A stretch of 64,000 nt of DNA, taken from assembly GCA_000827495.1 (NCBI GenBank), contig KN817558.1, positions 1 to 64,000 of the forward strand, in the 5' to 3' direction. Numbering within the stretch: the first letter of the stretch is position 1; each line of letters begins with the position of its first letter. Source of the DNA: Hypholoma sublateritium FD-334 SS-4 (taxonomy: Eukaryota; Basidiomycota; Agaricomycetes; Agaricales; Strophariaceae). Both the position numbers and the translations under genes were made by a program. Below the pieces are notes generated by a model. The model worked only from the letters and a program-made list of their open reading frames with translations, did not search any database and had not been told where the DNA came from. Positions 10,929 through 26,273 of the stretch are shown here, one piece after another.

Positions 10929-12865
10929 ATGTCTCACACTAAAAGGCTCTCACAATCTCTTACCGCCAGCTGGAGCTTTGGGCAGTTTGTTTACCCCACA
11001 ACAGAGGAATCGCAGAGTTGGTTGGAGTCCTGGAAGGTAGTATTTGCGCGGGGTAAGCATTTCAATCTGCCAAAGCGAACGTTATTCGACAATCCTGCAG
11101 ATTTGATTGACTCCCGCGTCGTGGCGATTGACGCTGACGCGAGTGTGGAAGATGCATGTGAGGTATGCCGTCATATCTGCTCTAAGAAGGTACTTTTCGA
11201 ACTTACATATGTCTGTTCTGCGTCGGAAGCTTCTGCTCACGGAAGATATCCCATGCCTGGCTGTTAGAGCCAGACCCCTTGAAGCCAGAGCTGGGAATCC
11301 TTATCACGGTCTATTTGACGTATGTTTGCATGAAACTATCTCGCGAACTTTACTAATTTTTCCCAGTATGCGGATGTGAATGCTTTCTTGACATTAGCTG
11401 CAACGAGACATACCTTCCTGCCGGACGATTCTCGTGGTAATCAGCGCCTCAATGACATCGTGACGGCAGCAAAGGCTGGTCGCGTACCGGTCCACCTTGT
11501 TAGCAGTACGTTCTTGACCCTCCGTTTTTCTCATGCTGGAGGGTTTTACCGTCATTCTTATTCTTCCGCGTAGATTTATCTGACAAGAACCCCATCGAAA
11601 TTCTACCCCATAACGCAACAGCGATATCTTTACTAGAGGTCTTCGCACGCGGTGCTCATCGAGGTGAGCATTGATATCGCATGTGAAATGGACAGCGGTG
11701 CTCCTTGCTGACCATTCTCAGCCATCATACAGTCTTCTGTGAATGCAGAAGAGTTTGTTGGAATGGTCTCTGATCGCCGACTTTTATCCTGGTTTGACGG
11801 TTATTCTCGTGAAACTCCATCGTTCAAGGGATTTCTGTCAACTCCGATTCATTCGTTGTGGCTTCCCTCTGTCAGCTTGAATGCTGCTGTCATCGCCGCC
11901 GAATCTTCGGCGTCAATCCTAGATGCCATGAAACTGATGAGTGAGGGCGGGGTTAGTAGCATTGCCGTCGTAGAAGAGAACCATGGGACATTGTTGAGCG
12001 CTGTTAGTGTAACAGACATAGGAAAGGTAAGTCTCACTTGAACTCCTTGGCTTCAGAGTTGCCAGTCTGACCACGAACCCAGTTTGTTGCGCCTTCGCAA
12101 AGCAATCAGATTCTAACGACACCCCTTCACTATTTTATCGCGCGAATCAAGGTATTAGACTTCTGACGTTACATTTTTGGTCCGACTAATTCAAGCACAG
12201 GAATCTGATGGCTCCACAGATGGTGCCGACAAATACCCAGGTTTGTTTTAGTGACCTCATCCCTCACGCTTCTCACTTTTGATGTAGTGTACTCGGTATT
12301 GCCATCGAGCTTATTATCGTACACCATTGAGAAGTTGCTTGCCAGTGAGTACACTCCAGATTGTTGTTGCCTACAAACTGATATGATATATTTTGAGCCA
12401 ATGCTCACCGGGTATTTGTGACCAAAGAATCGGGGGCTGCCTCACCGACTATGTCCCCAACGCTCAAACCTAACTTGACGGGCATCGTGTCCATTGTCGA
12501 CAGTACGTCTCATTTCTTTCTCTCTCTTCGTTGTCACACGTTGATAGTCTTTCCCCGTAGTCCTTTCCCTATTTGCTCGCATAGCCAACGTACAGAATGT
12601 TGATCCTGCACAGATGCAACGACATCGACGTGCATCTTCTGCGTCATCTCAGCTATCCGACCGCGACTCTTTCCTCCGGTCTCGATCTAACAGTAGAACC
12701 AGTGTCCAGCGCAGCCCCATTGCCATCTCGTCAAGTCCGTCTGGATTTTCGGTTTTGGACAGTGTAAGAGGGTCCCCCTCGGTGCCTACCGTGATCGAGC
12801 CGCTGTCTTTGAACCGGACCGCCAGCAGGAAGAGTATAAGTCTCAAAAAAGACTCTCTTAGCTAA
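10929..12865 (+). CDS. sds23: Sds23/Sds24-type CBS-domain protein, 477 aa
   Basis: Ten exons: 10929-11162, 11230-11319, 11367-11505, 11574-11663, 11722-12026, 12083-12151, 12201-12240, 12288-12344, 12398-12502 and 12561-12865. The protein reads as successive CBS motifs: LTEDIPCLAVRA, ADVNAFLTLAATRH, EFVGMVSDRRLLSWF, DAMKLMSEGGVSSIAVVEE, LLSAVSVTDIGK, LLATNAHRVFVTKESG and LTGIVSIVDILSLFARIANV, followed by a Ser/Arg-rich tail (RHRRASSASSQLSDRDSF). This order is that of Sds23/Moc1 proteins, which in yeasts bind PP2A-type phosphatases and link glucose or stress status to cell-cycle progression. Two splice acceptors are unusual (AAG at 11227-11229 and GAG at 12395-12397), but each joins conserved sequence in frame. 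The Ser-rich tail suggests phosphorylation. Confidence 0.87.
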
Positions 12866-14036
12866 TTTACGTTCACTCCCTGGTTCTCTCATTCGTAAGC
12901 TGCAAACATAACTCGCTCACACATGTCAATGTAAATTATAGGGTCTTTGACGCTATGTATCTCGACTACAGAGACATTGATGCACAAGAATTAAACCCTT
13001 ACCCTTTCGTATTTATACGTACTTTTAATATGTATCATTACTGGATGACTTTCCTTTCCTTGACGATTTACTTAGAAAGGTTAGGTGTGAGAATTGTGAG
13101 AAACTTGCACCAGGAGCAAAAAGAACCATATCATATTTCCGCTGGTTGTTGGTGAGCCCTATTCAATATGGCGGCAGACTGGCAGGCGTCGTGCACTCGT
13201 GCAAGCGCCCTTCGCGCACTGCGCAGCGTCGTCTATTTTTATACAGCTCCGACGGACCGACCCGAATCTCGGGGAGCATGTTTTAAAGTTCGCCAGCCTG
13301 ATTCGTTCGGCATGTGCCGAGAAGTCTCCGTTACCATGGACTCGGATTCATTGGCCAGTTGCCAAGTGCCACCCAAGTGCCACAAGTACTGCCTACAGGT
13401 CTCAAGATGTGTACAGGTAGTAACATTTGGCCTCATTTGACTCGTATACAGCTAGCATAAATAATAAAGGTGCACTTTCACCATTATAAGCAGATATATT
13501 CAACTTTTGACAAAGGCACTATCTAATTGCTTCTTCCTACCGGGCTTTGCCAGTGCCAGGACAATTGAAGGCGGTTGATTCAACCTACTCGGAGCTCGCA
13601 ATCCTGTGGGTAGGAGCTGTAGGTAGTGAGATTTCACAATAACTTGATCGTTATGACAATTGGTGGACATAATTCCTGCTCAGCAGTTCTTCTCAGTGTG
13701 GCTTTTGTGAGCCATTTATACACGCAGCTGTGTCGGGTTACATTTATTTGGGAGTAAGTAGCAAGTATGTAGGAAAAATCCTTCTACTGAGAAAAAAAAG
13801 ATGGTTTTGATTCATAGTCGGAGTTGATTCATGATTGCCAGTGTTGAGTGTCGTTCTTCGAATATTGTAGAACATTGTCCACAAGATATTATTCGCCTAG
13901 CATAAAAACCCCTATTGTTGCCATATGTACAGATTAGTGGTACACATAGTTACCATTGACCCGGATCATGTGGCTGCACTCTCCCTTCTATTGGAAAATC
14001 AGATCCAATCTCGCGACATGAGGCCAATGCGCCTCG
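12866..14036. other. Intergenic, no supported gene
   Basis: Only short reading frames without family resemblance. The last 50 bp before the TATA box contain two CCAAT pentamers (near 14005 and 14024), which may serve the secreted-protein gene downstream. Confidence 0.5.
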
Positions 14037-14044
14037 TATAAAAG
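14037..14044 (+). promoter_or_regulatory. TATA box of the secreted-protein gene
   Basis: TATAAAAG lies 183 bp before the ATG at 14227 and is followed by a CT-rich leader (about 14065-14215), a common fungal arrangement for highly expressed genes. Confidence 0.6.
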
Positions 14045-14226
14045 CAGCAGCGACACGATACCGCCCCTCATTCTTCTTTGTCTCCCCAGCCATTTGTCTT
14101 GCCCAGGACCGGTTCCTCTTCTCCTCCTCCTTCTTCTTCCTTACACCCAGTGTGCTCTTTGTTTAACTTCCCGTCTCTCACTTCGCCACTCTCTTTAACA
14201 CCCCCCCGTCACCCGTGTCTGTTAAA

Positions 14227-15068
14227 ATGTTCTCCAAGGTTTTCACATCGGCTGCTCTCGTCCTCGCGCTCGTGTTCCAAGTGAGCGCGCACGCTGCCGT
14301 CGCCCCCGCTCTCGGTGTAGCTGGTGGCAAGCCTGTACGCGCAAATGTACAGCGCCCCAGCACCGCCAAGCCCTGTGGAACTGTTAACATTGCGAGCACG
14401 ATCAATAGCGCCACCACCGTCGCCGCAAACGCCGCTGGCGTGTTCGCCGTGACCGGCACCAACTTCAATGCGTGTGTACCTTGAAGAACAATATATCCGT
14501 GCTGGTGCTCATGACTTCCCCAGTGGTGCCGATGGATCTCGCTCATTTACGGCCAAGGTTGATGCCACAGGCAAGGGCACCAAATTCGTTGCCGCTAAGA
14601 TCACCACCAACGGCTTGGCCGTAAGTCTTTTTTTGATATCGTGCCCTGCATTTTGACCAATCAATTGCCTTCAGGCCCCCACCAACGTCGGCTCGCAGGC
14701 CTTGTCCGTAACGCTGCCCGCCGGCACGAAGTGCACCGGTGGCACGACCGGCAACAAATGCCTCGTCGTCAGTGCTATTTTTATTGTTATCTCAAAGACA
14801 ATTAAGTTTAAATATAATCCTTTGCCAGTCTTTCACTAGCACTTCAGGCTTTGGAAACTGTGTTGTCGTCACCCAGGCTAAGGCTGCCAAGCGCGAGTAT
14901 CTGCGCACTGTACGTCCAGTCTCTTTTGTTCCGCTCAACAATTACTGAGTTATCATGCAGGGTACTCTCGCCGCCCGCGCCCTCCTCGCCGAGCTCGCGG
15001 AACTCGAAGCCCGCGCCGAAGAGAGTATCGAAGTTGTCAAGAGAGGTGTCTCCAGCTGGTTCGCTTAA
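14227..15068 (+). CDS. Small secreted protein, Gas1/Egh16-like, 207 aa
   Basis: Five exons: 14227-14471, 14524-14620, 14675-14767, 14829-14909 and 14961-15068. The start MFSKVFTSAALVLALVFQVS is a clear signal peptide with likely cleavage just after it (VSAHA). The mature part has PALGVAGGKPVRANVQRPST, a CGTV motif, NFNAGADGSRSFTAKVDATG, LPAGTKCTGGTTGNKCLVSF and FGNCVVVTQA, with four to five cysteines that could pair. The layout resembles the Egh16/Gas1-like secreted proteins of fungi, some of which are expressed during plant penetration; in saprotrophs the role is unknown. That family assignment is from memory. The C-terminal 40 residues (LAARALLAELAELEARAEES) are predicted helical and are less typical of the family. 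Strong TATA box and CT-rich leader suggest high expression. Confidence 0.72.
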
Positions 15069-15789
15069 GCGAAAGACGTCTTCCAGACAAAAGTTATACA
15101 TTCAATTTTTTGTAGCATACACCTGTGGTGTTTTCCCCTTTCACCTTCATTTCCCCGAACCGTTTATAGTTCTTTTCCCTGGGTTACATATCGCCGCTTG
15201 TGTATTATTTTCACTTAGCACCGCATCGATTGTCAGGAATACATTTTGGCTGGGTTTACTCATTCTGCGCGATTGAGAAGTCTGAACAATTGAGCTCAAT
15301 CGAGGTTAGTGTGAACACTGGGTTGAGACGCAACAATTTCCATGAGGACAGTGGGTCAAAGGTCGACCAGGTCGCATTAGCGCGCTAGACACATGATCCC
15401 CCCTCGCACATTGTGGAACAGCGAATGGTCAGCTGCAGATGACTACGAGCTGCCAAGGCGCGTGCGTCATCCGCGGACCATCCGGTGTAGTAAGACGACG
15501 GGCGCCTATTCTCAAAACCATCCTAGCGAAGCCCAAATTTATGGTATAATTTATAAAATATTCCTCTGGAGTTCTCTATATCATAACTCAGAGAATAATC
15601 CCGAAGCGTAGTATTGCAAGCCCAAATCTCTTTCATGCTCCCCGTAACTACATATGTCAGAGAAGGGAACTAAACGGAAAGAATTATTCTAAATATAGCT
15701 TTGTGTAAATCGGAGGGATAATTTAAGTACCCGCGACGATTCAGTGGCTCATTCGTGACTTTGCGTGCACATTCTGGACCTATCCCACT
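15069..15789. other. Intergenic, no supported gene
   Basis: 3' flank of the secreted-protein gene, including CT- and T-rich sequence. No gene or RNA was recognised. Confidence 0.5.
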
Positions 15790-16116
15790 CTAGTCCATCA
15801 TGGAATGGAACGAAAGCGCATGCTTGTTGCTGCTCCCAGGGGCGAACGCATCATCCACCGCCCACGCGCCGCCCCAGATGCCATCGGAGACGCGCGCCCC
15901 ATGGGCCGCCGCCACTGCACCACCGCCAAGCTCCCTGGAATGTCGGCGCGCCCGCCGATCGTCACCCGCCCAGTCTTCTGTGACATAAATGGCGCTGTTT
16001 TTCCATGCGAAGTGACCCGCGAAGACTCGCGCACAGAACGCCGAGAAGCGTGAAGCGCCACTGGCAGGTGTGGGTACGACACCGAGGTGTGTAGGATGGC
16101 TCGTTCCAGATGACAT
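15790..16116 (-). CDS. Possible small hypothetical protein, 108 aa
   Basis: A GC-rich open frame on the minus strand starting MSSGTSHPTHLGVVPTPASG and ending SNKHALSFHSMMD. The frame is open upstream to 16203, but a TATATATT-type sequence at about 16211-16218 (minus orientation) would put the transcription start downstream of that ATG, so the ATG at 16116 is preferred. I do not recognise the family. Other frames on both strands are also open in this GC-rich patch, which weakens the coding argument. It may be a chance frame. Confidence 0.25.
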   Translation of the reverse strand: MSSGTSHPTHLGVVPTPASGASRFSAFCARVFAGHFAWKNSAIYVTEDWAGDDRRARRHSRELGGGAVAAAHGARVSDGIWGGAWAVDDAFAPGSSNKHALSFHSMMD

Positions 16117-16398
16117 GGTGTAGTGTATGGTTTCAACGGAAGGTGTAAGAAAGGATTGAAAGTGGTGCAGATGGGTGGATGGCGTTGTAGGGATTGTCGT
16201 CAATTGCGCGTTAATATATAGTCAGGGAAGACAAACGGGTAAAACGGTTTAAGGGAGACAAATGGGCGGTTCCAGTGAAAGAAATACTGAGGGACTGGCT
16301 CTCCGTTTGCTTTATTTTGCTAACAAACGCAGAAAAAGAGACAAAGGTGAATAGACCACAAGCTGAACTGATGGGCAACGAGGCAAACATGGGGCCCC

Positions 16399-17702
16399 AT
16401 GCGAAATTTTATTAGCAAGCTATGCCTGAAAAGGCTCGCCCATGGCCTTCGTAAGCTGGTCGAACACGGAATTTCAACTCACCCCACGGTTTCGAAATTT
16501 TACTGTGGACCTAACGTTCCCCACCGTTTGAGCACTTCCATCGCCACGCACCAACCCAAAGTCTACTACCTCAATCCCTTCGATCTCTTCTGCGTGGGCG
16601 CCTCAATTGACGCTACCACTTTTACTACCGCCATATACTCCAGCTCGATGGAAGCATACCACAAAATCACCGTTAGCGGGGAAATCCACCCAGACAAATC
16701 CAACTCGAATAAACTTGGGGATTCGCAATCACAAAAAGCTGGAGCTACTGTCGCCGCGTCCACTGCGGCAAATGGCTCCAGAGTCGGCTGGAATGACACT
16801 GGCGCCGCCACCAGCGCAAGTTACCCCGAAGATTTAGGTATTCGTGGATTGCCGACTCAGGAAATTCGAGGTAGAGCGGCCGTTTCCACTGCGGCCGATA
16901 CCTCTAGTGGGCACGGGTATTACTACGAAGACACTACCTCCAATAACGCTTCTCCCGACTCAGAAACCTCTAGCTTCAGCTTGGTGTGCACGTCCGAAGG
17001 TCCGTATTTCCTTGATATTGATTTGGAATTCGAGGACTCACTAGGAAAATCCAGATCTCAAAACCTGTCCAGGCCCAATAAACTACTGCGAAATCCCTGG
17101 AATATGTCCTGTTCTATCACCCCACTTAATGGCCCTCGGAGATGAAGCCATCTTATCCTATGAGTCCGTTCGCGAGGAGCAAATATCCAACTTACCTGAT
17201 GTGAGTCAAATCCCCTACACGGAAGCTATGATATTTTCTGAGACACATTACCCAGAAACCCTCTGATCCGCACCGCCCTTTCTCCTCCTTTTCCTGTGAA
17301 GGTTTGGAGCGTTATTTCAATGCCCTGGTAGATGCAAGGGCTGCTGTCGAACTAAGAAAGCGCGCCGCGGAAGTTGACATAGGCGATTGCCTCAGAATCC
17401 TTGATTTGAAACTAAGTTTATACTGCAAAGATGACGTGTTTTTGGAATCGGCCGCATACGAAGAACATCTTATCAAACACGAGTCATCCGTCCGCAACCT
17501 AGGCATCGATTTTTGGGCCTTGCAGTGTTTCCGTTCCCGGACTCAAGATCCTGCCTATGGCGCCTCGTTTTTGGAAAAGAATAGTGCAATCAATTACTCT
17601 ATAGAGCAGATTGTGCAGAAGAAGAGATATGCCAGAGAGGTAGTAGATCGATTTTTGGCCGACCCGCATTCCCTTACAGAACACCGTTTGCCGTTCTTCT
17701 AA
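16399..17702 (+). CDS. Hypothetical protein, three exons, 397 aa
   Basis: Not recognised. Exons 16399-16999, 17055-17200 and 17256-17702 keep one frame across an intron at 17000-17054 (GTCCGT..CCAG, with an internal GACTCAC branch-like site) and one at 17201-17255 (GTGAGT..CCCAG). The first 200 residues are rich in Ser, Thr and Ala and look disordered after about residue 90. The C-terminal 190 residues are more regular, with MALGDEAILSYESVREEQ, LERYFNALVDARAAVELRKR, DIGDCLRILDLKLSLYCKDD and a final charged segment ending HRLPFF. No membrane segment or signal peptide is evident. The start is uncertain, since no homologue anchors it. Confidence 0.5.
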
Positions 17703-19064
17703 GCTTTACAGAGACAATATTGCCCCATTTTTCATCGCCTATCGTACCCTTTGCCAGCTTGCTTTCAAATACACTTCCTTCGGTTTCTGCAGAAAGGCTT
17801 TGTTCCAAGAATTCTTCCGTTTCTCGTATTATACACAGGCGCTGAAAGTGGTAGTTCCGCAATCCCTTTATTGTCAATGTCCCCTTTTCAGGCCTCTTGC
17901 TACGGGGATTATGGTTTTGAAGTCCCGAAGTCAAATATTGGCTCCTGACTGTGCCGAATGATTGCACGAAGCGGCAAAACTGGCAATTCCACCGTTCACC
18001 ACTCGACTACACAGGTACCATTCAGTCATTATTGGAGCTTAGAATCTTGTTAGAATCTGCTGCAAGGTGTGCTGAAAGTACACGGACATTGAACTCCGCA
18101 GGACGCCGCTGATATTTCCAGAAACCCTCCAGAAACCGGGTTTCAAAATAAAGGTTACAGGCCGTGCTTCCTTGGTGCTTCCGCGCGGAGAATTTTTTAT
18201 TCCGTTCGATATTTATGAGTCGTGAGTCGTCATTGCGCAATGCGGTCAGATAAACGAACGGAAAGCCACCGGAATCTGAAAGCGATGACGCCCGTAACCA
18301 TATAGGGGGCGACAGCACGTGTCGTACTCCGACGAGCGCTAAGCGCTCGCTAATGCTTTTAGCCGATCATGGCGTCCGTGCGCACAGCATCAACGACGAT
18401 ATTGTGCAGCATAGGAGTCTCCAGGAGTACGTCCGGAGAGTGGAAAGAATCTATGAGAAAATGTAGGCTGGGGGAGTGATCGTAGCGCTTGCAGCCCAAC
18501 AAAATCAGTGATCGAAAAGCGTGAAAATTTCACGCAGGCATCGATACGCAGTGAGTCTATATTTCACGATGGCGAACGCTCGCCTTAGAAAGCGTCGCCT
18601 TACTAAGGAAAGCATGTAGCAGATATCCAACAGATGTCAAACAGATGCAACAGGATATAGCAGGCTATTTTTATGGAAAACAGCGCCGGCTTGATCAGCT
18701 CTCTCGCAACGGCGACTGAATGCCTGCTGAATGGCATTGGGGCGGCAAGATGAGCTGTCCGCAGCGCTGGTTCCTGAAAAGTAGCGTTAGCAACACAGCC
18801 AACGGGTGGAACTGGGTGGAAGGTGGAGAGCGGGCAGTGCACGGTGTTATTTGTACTTGTTGGGGCCCCTAGAGGCTAATTGCAGCACGACGAGCTTTTA
18901 AAACTTGAACCCGACCTCCATCATCTCATAGTCGACCTCCCCCAACGCGTTCTTTTCCTTCATTTACCCTCTAATCCCGTAGAAGTGAGCAATTACTCAA
19001 AACTTCCCCGCTGAGTGCTGGCTGACCCCTAGGCGTCCAGTATCCCCCTCGCCTCACCTTCATC
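17703..19064. other. Intergenic, upstream of GFA1
   Basis: No gene supported. The last 200 bp, with TTTTAAAA near 18895 and a pyrimidine-rich stretch at 18935-19055, are the likely GFA1 promoter and leader. Confidence 0.5.
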
Positions 19065-21580
<2,516 letters not shown>

Positions 21581-24560
21581 ATTTTCGTCATGGACAGGGA
21601 CATTAGTTTGATATACAAGGACAAGATCTAGACTTTCCTTTCTGCCTTCATTACCAACATAGTCTCTCTTTTCGTGGTCTCCTTGATCACCCTCCCGCGC
21701 CTCTCTTTCGCCTTTTTTCTCCCACCGGACTATGTTTCTCTATTTCCTGGATTGAAGATCACAATACGGACTGCCCTTCTTCACCTACAAACCAAAAAGT
21801 TAATGTACTTTTACGACAGATTTGATACGACAGCTCTTTTCGATCGCGCTATTGCACTGTGCGCCTCGGTAATGTTGGTAGGAGGTTAATTGGAATAGTA
21901 ATTGTTATATGTATGTCTAGTCTCCCATAGGCAGCCTTCGATACCGCCATTGATGATAAGTCGATCAACCGTTGATGATAACAGTCGATTGGGATGGTTG
22001 AGGGTGTGCAGTGATCGATCGTTGTTGGGCGCTTATTATTTGATGGGGTTGCGGGCCTGCGTTTGATTTCCTGTGGCTTACCCGCTGGTTGATGAAGGTT
22101 AGTGCAAGTGCAAGTGGCCTGTTGGCTTCCAAGGCGTGCTGCGCTGTTGAGCATGGTCTTCTACGTGCCCAATAAGTACTGGTGCAGAAGCAGGTTCTTG
22201 TCTACACTAGGAGTTTTCCTGATCCTTTTGCAATAGATTTTGCTTGGGAAGTGGCCGCTTTAATCGTACGTGAGAGGGTCCACTTGTTCGTCTATACACT
22301 GTCAATCGGTTATGAATACGAACGTGAATAATAGGTGGTTCCGTGGGTCCCTGTGGGCTTGTATATCTCAGTGCGCATCCATGAATTGCCATGCTACGCT
22401 CATTAAAATTTCAGATCACGCAAATGCTTGGATTATTGCCACGCGAATATTCGGTACATAGTCCATGGCGACCTCGGCTCCCAGCAAACTTCGCGTTCCT
22501 GTATTGTAGGCGTAAAGCGCATTAGAAGGGCGTCTCGATGTACTTCACGGTGGCTCAGCAGGCGCTTCTTTGGTTCCTCGAGTAGAAGTCATTGCCTAAG
22601 GTGGGATCGAATTTCAATGTACAAGTCAGTTATAAAGTTCGGGGGAGAATGCACGTCAGCGGCGCGAATGGCTACATAGTCGTGTAGGCGTCGTGGTCCA
22701 CAACCGGGATAGGCATCGCGCGACGGAGTCAAGCTGAGCCGGTTGACGTGCGGCGTTAAGCGACGTCGCGCAGCCGCCTCGGCTGAGCACAACGCTGTGC
22801 AAAGGCTCGCGGGTGCGGCGCTTTGTTGAAGAAGACGCACTTAGACTCTTTATGATTATGATAGGCTACCTTGGAATACATCCTCCCATAATTTAAGGCA
22901 GAGCGCAGGTAGGCGTTTGAAAGCGAACGGCGACGGCAGTCGCGCGGCTTAAACAGGCTTTTGGAGTCGGTATACTTATGCTACAACCTCGCGAGCAACG
23001 AACGGCCGACGCGCCGCAGACGGTGCTTCGTCGCGATGATAGATGATTAAAATTTTGCAAGAACCGTACAATGATAGGTTGGGGCACTCTGGATTCATCG
23101 GTGATTGACTCTTGGAGGCTGGAGCTGTGGGAGCTAGAGAAAGTTCGACGTTAGAATCTGACGGAGCTGATTCACGAGGCGTTGGAGACGGCAAAATTTG
23201 CCGCCTTGAGATGGCCGGCCGACGTGTCTAGCTGGTTGTAATTGTGGAAAGCTCTCACAGGAAGCGCGCTCTGCGCACAAAGATAGGTGCACTGGGGGAA
23301 TATATATCTTCCGTTCACGACGGAGCTGACCACGTATGTCGCCAGAAAAAAAAAAGACAGAGGCATTTTGGCAAGGGATTCATTCTTACTGGAGCTGCTT
23401 AGGTCTTCTTTTTTACTAGCGAGAGGTCCGTGCTGTCAATCACCAGATTGCTTACGGCTTGTAAATGATTTGATTTGTGAAATTTTTAGAAAAAGTTTTG
23501 AAAAGGTCCAACGAAATCTTTTGTACGCTTCACTGCTTGATTTGAGACAATCTGTATAAGTAGGCGGCTCAAAGCTTCTCAAGCTACATACGCGGATTTT
23601 TGGAGCTGATCAGACGTTGGAAGGAACGTTAGACGAGGCTAGACGCCAGAGGCTCTGCACTCGGTGGCAGTGGAACTCGCGTTACTATGGCAAACAAATA
23701 CGGCCAAATAGCCAGCACACGCCGCTTGTGCACCGTTTTACGTTTGTCATTTTCAACCCATTACGCCAATCTACATATCTGTCGACTTGTACACGACCCT
23801 TGCTTGCAGGTCAGTCATTGGCCCGCACCGACACTGTGTCTATTTTGTCGCTACATAGTCAATGGGAAGTAAAGACTGCCTTGCCTCAGTTGCCTGTGCG
23901 TTTGCTCGATGCCACTAGCGGGCAAGCCAGCAATACAATTTGAACACGATCAACTTCCGTAGCTATACATTTTTTGGGCCGAAACTAGAAGCCACGCAGC
24001 CGAGAAGAGTACGTTCGGAGGCGTCAGGCGATTATATCAAGCGAACGACAAGACTACAATCAGGCTGGTACCAAGTGCCTGAGGAATCTGCAGAAAGTTT
24101 CCCTCTCAGTCAACACGTACCGCAGGGTATTGCTCAAGCCACTAAATATGGTGAATTTTTTTTAATTTCGGAACCCGGAGGTTTGTTTTTTTGGGCCGCC
24201 GACAATGTTCTCACCTAGTACTAAATCTGGAGCTCCCATCGCGATCCATGTAAACCGACTATTTGGCGCCATACATGCAGTCAGCTCGCAGATCTTCCGT
24301 GGACCCCGTTGACGTATTCTTTCCAGTACATTGTCCTCCAACCCTGCTCGAACGCGCTCCGAGCCGTTCTTGATTGGTGGTCAAACCAAGCTTCAAGGTC
24401 AAAGCGGCCCTGCTGCAGCTAATCAGATCAATCGAGAAGTGGAGAGGATAAGAACCCGAGCCGTAGCTAACCCTGTTGCATGCCTTGTGACTAATCTAAA
24501 GGTAAGCGCTCCCATCTTGGGGAAGGATCATTGGCAGGTCAGCTAATTACATTATCCCCG
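21581..24560. other. Long intergenic stretch, no supported gene
   Basis: Mixed AT-rich and GC-rich patches (GC-rich around 22.65-23.2 kb). I found no protein family, tRNA or clear inverted-repeat element. Reading frames are short and overlapping. Confidence 0.45.
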
Positions 24561-24566
24561 TATAAA
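24561..24566 (+). promoter_or_regulatory. TATA box of the first membrane-protein gene
   Basis: TATAAA 107 bp upstream of the ATG at 24668, followed by a CT-rich leader (24612-24665). Confidence 0.5.
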
Positions 24567-24667
24567 GTCATTTTCAAGGCCTTCAAAAGCCCTCCATAAA
24601 TTTAGCGCTTTTTAACCGCTCTGTCCTGTCCTTTCTTTGAACTCCCGTTCCCTTTGCCCTTCTCAGC

Positions 24668-26273
24668 ATGCCAGACTGGAAATCTCCGGCGGAGGTCGCG
24701 AAAGAGGCTGGTATATTTGTTAAGCTTCTTCACTCCCTTCTCGGTCTTTACGCGTGCGTCCCTCGAGTTATGTTTGCTGAGCCACCAGCGACCCCAATCA
24801 CAGATATGAGTGGTTCATCTCTCTGGACTTTGAATGGGACTTCGTCACTGGGAAGAAGAAATTCCGTTGGCCAATGGTGAGTGACTGGATTTGTCGGGTC
24901 GTCGCAGGTAACGACTAACCGTACTAGATTTTTTACTTCGCCAACAGATATCTGTTATTATTCGCGCTCATTGGAATGTGAGTTAATTGTGATTCATTTG
25001 AATGAACTCTCCATTGATTACGCGCATTCTAGCATTATATCTTTCGATACGACAAGGTAAGCTGGTCAACTTTCTTGACACTCGTTCAGTCCTTATGTGA
25101 AAACAGCCCAGTAGACTGCCAGACGTTGTTCACGTTTAATCAGGTCCGTAGAACATTACCATCCTTGCTCTCGCTCGAGTTTCTGATAATCAGTTCAGTT
25201 AGCAGGCGATGCAGCCATTGGCTTGGCCAGCATCAGTCTGTCTATTCGAACGTGAGTAAATATCCCAGGTGCAGAATCTACTATTTTCAATTAATTTTCG
25301 CCCCATAGAATGGCTATATGGAGCTTCAACCGTTATGTTGTCGGAGGTCTGATACTCATCATGTGCGGACATTGGTCGTTGATACTTCAAGGTTCGCATC
25401 CTCCTTTAGTGCTTCATGTGGAAACTCCTGGAATAACCCCTTTCTTAGGAGTGCAGTTAACTGCGACCTGGATCGATGGCGTTGGTTGCCAAATCGTCAA
25501 GACCAACAATAAGATACTGGCGGCCATCTTCATATATTCGATGTGTTTCGACCTCATCGTCTTGTGTTTGAATGTATACAAGCTGACGAGCTCATCAAAA
25601 GTCACCGGCTCTACTGGACGAAGCCGGCTCGTGCAACTTATTTTCACTGACGGCCTTATTTTCTTCATCGTCGCGTGAGTGGACAGTCAATGTTGCTGGA
25701 TGCAAATAGTTTTTTGACAATGCGTATCAGGTTCCTGGCAAATCTTATTGCGACAGTGTTCATGCTGCTAAACCTCAACTCCATTATGAGCGTTATCTTC
25801 AATGTCCCAGCCGCCGTGGCATCGACAGTGGGTGATCGCCGCTCTATCATCTGTGTGCGTTCATTGACTGGGTTATTATAATTTCCAGATTGTGGCTTGC
25901 CGGGCAGTGCGTCGCCTTACAAACTTTACCAGCATTGGGGCGGAAGTATAGTGGGTGGCATCTCTGTGTGATATTATACATCTTTTAAGACGCCTTCCAG
26001 CGCAACGTCCTCGGCCAGTCGCGCTGCCAACCCGGGCGGCACAAGACTGCCGGCAGTGAATTTCACATCAACAGTGCGGTCGGGCGTTCATGTCCAGGTA
26101 AGAATTTAATTTGGTGGATACGGTGTATGGTCGTTAACCTTAATTGACTGCAGATGGAGACGTTCACCCACGCAGAGCAACAAAGTCAGAACAACATATT
26201 CACAAGGTCGCCTAAAGATGAAAGCGATACGGACATCGAGGACGTGGATGTGGAAGCGAAGGGGGAGCTATGA
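24668..26273 (+). CDS. Basidiomycete multi-span membrane protein, copy A, 337 aa
   Basis: Twelve exons: 24668-24753, 24804-24876, 24928-24977, 25033-25056, 25107-25143, 25199-25251, 25309-25391, 25449-25674, 25731-25827, 25889-25945, 25990-26097 and 26154-26273. The N-terminus (MPDWKSPAEVAKEAGIFVKL) leads into about seven hydrophobic segments, with YEWFISLDFEWDFVTGKKKF, NRYLLLFALIGI, AGDAAIGLASISLSIRTMAI, GGLILIMCGHWSLIL, AAIFIYSMCFDLIVLCLNVY, FFIVAFLANLIATVFMLLNL and VPAAVASTIVACRAVRRL, followed by a cytosolic tail with VHVQMETF. I recognise this as a family found widely in mushroom genomes but know no function; the topology is receptor- or sensor-like. Copy B at 30389 shares most intron positions. 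Confidence 0.8.
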
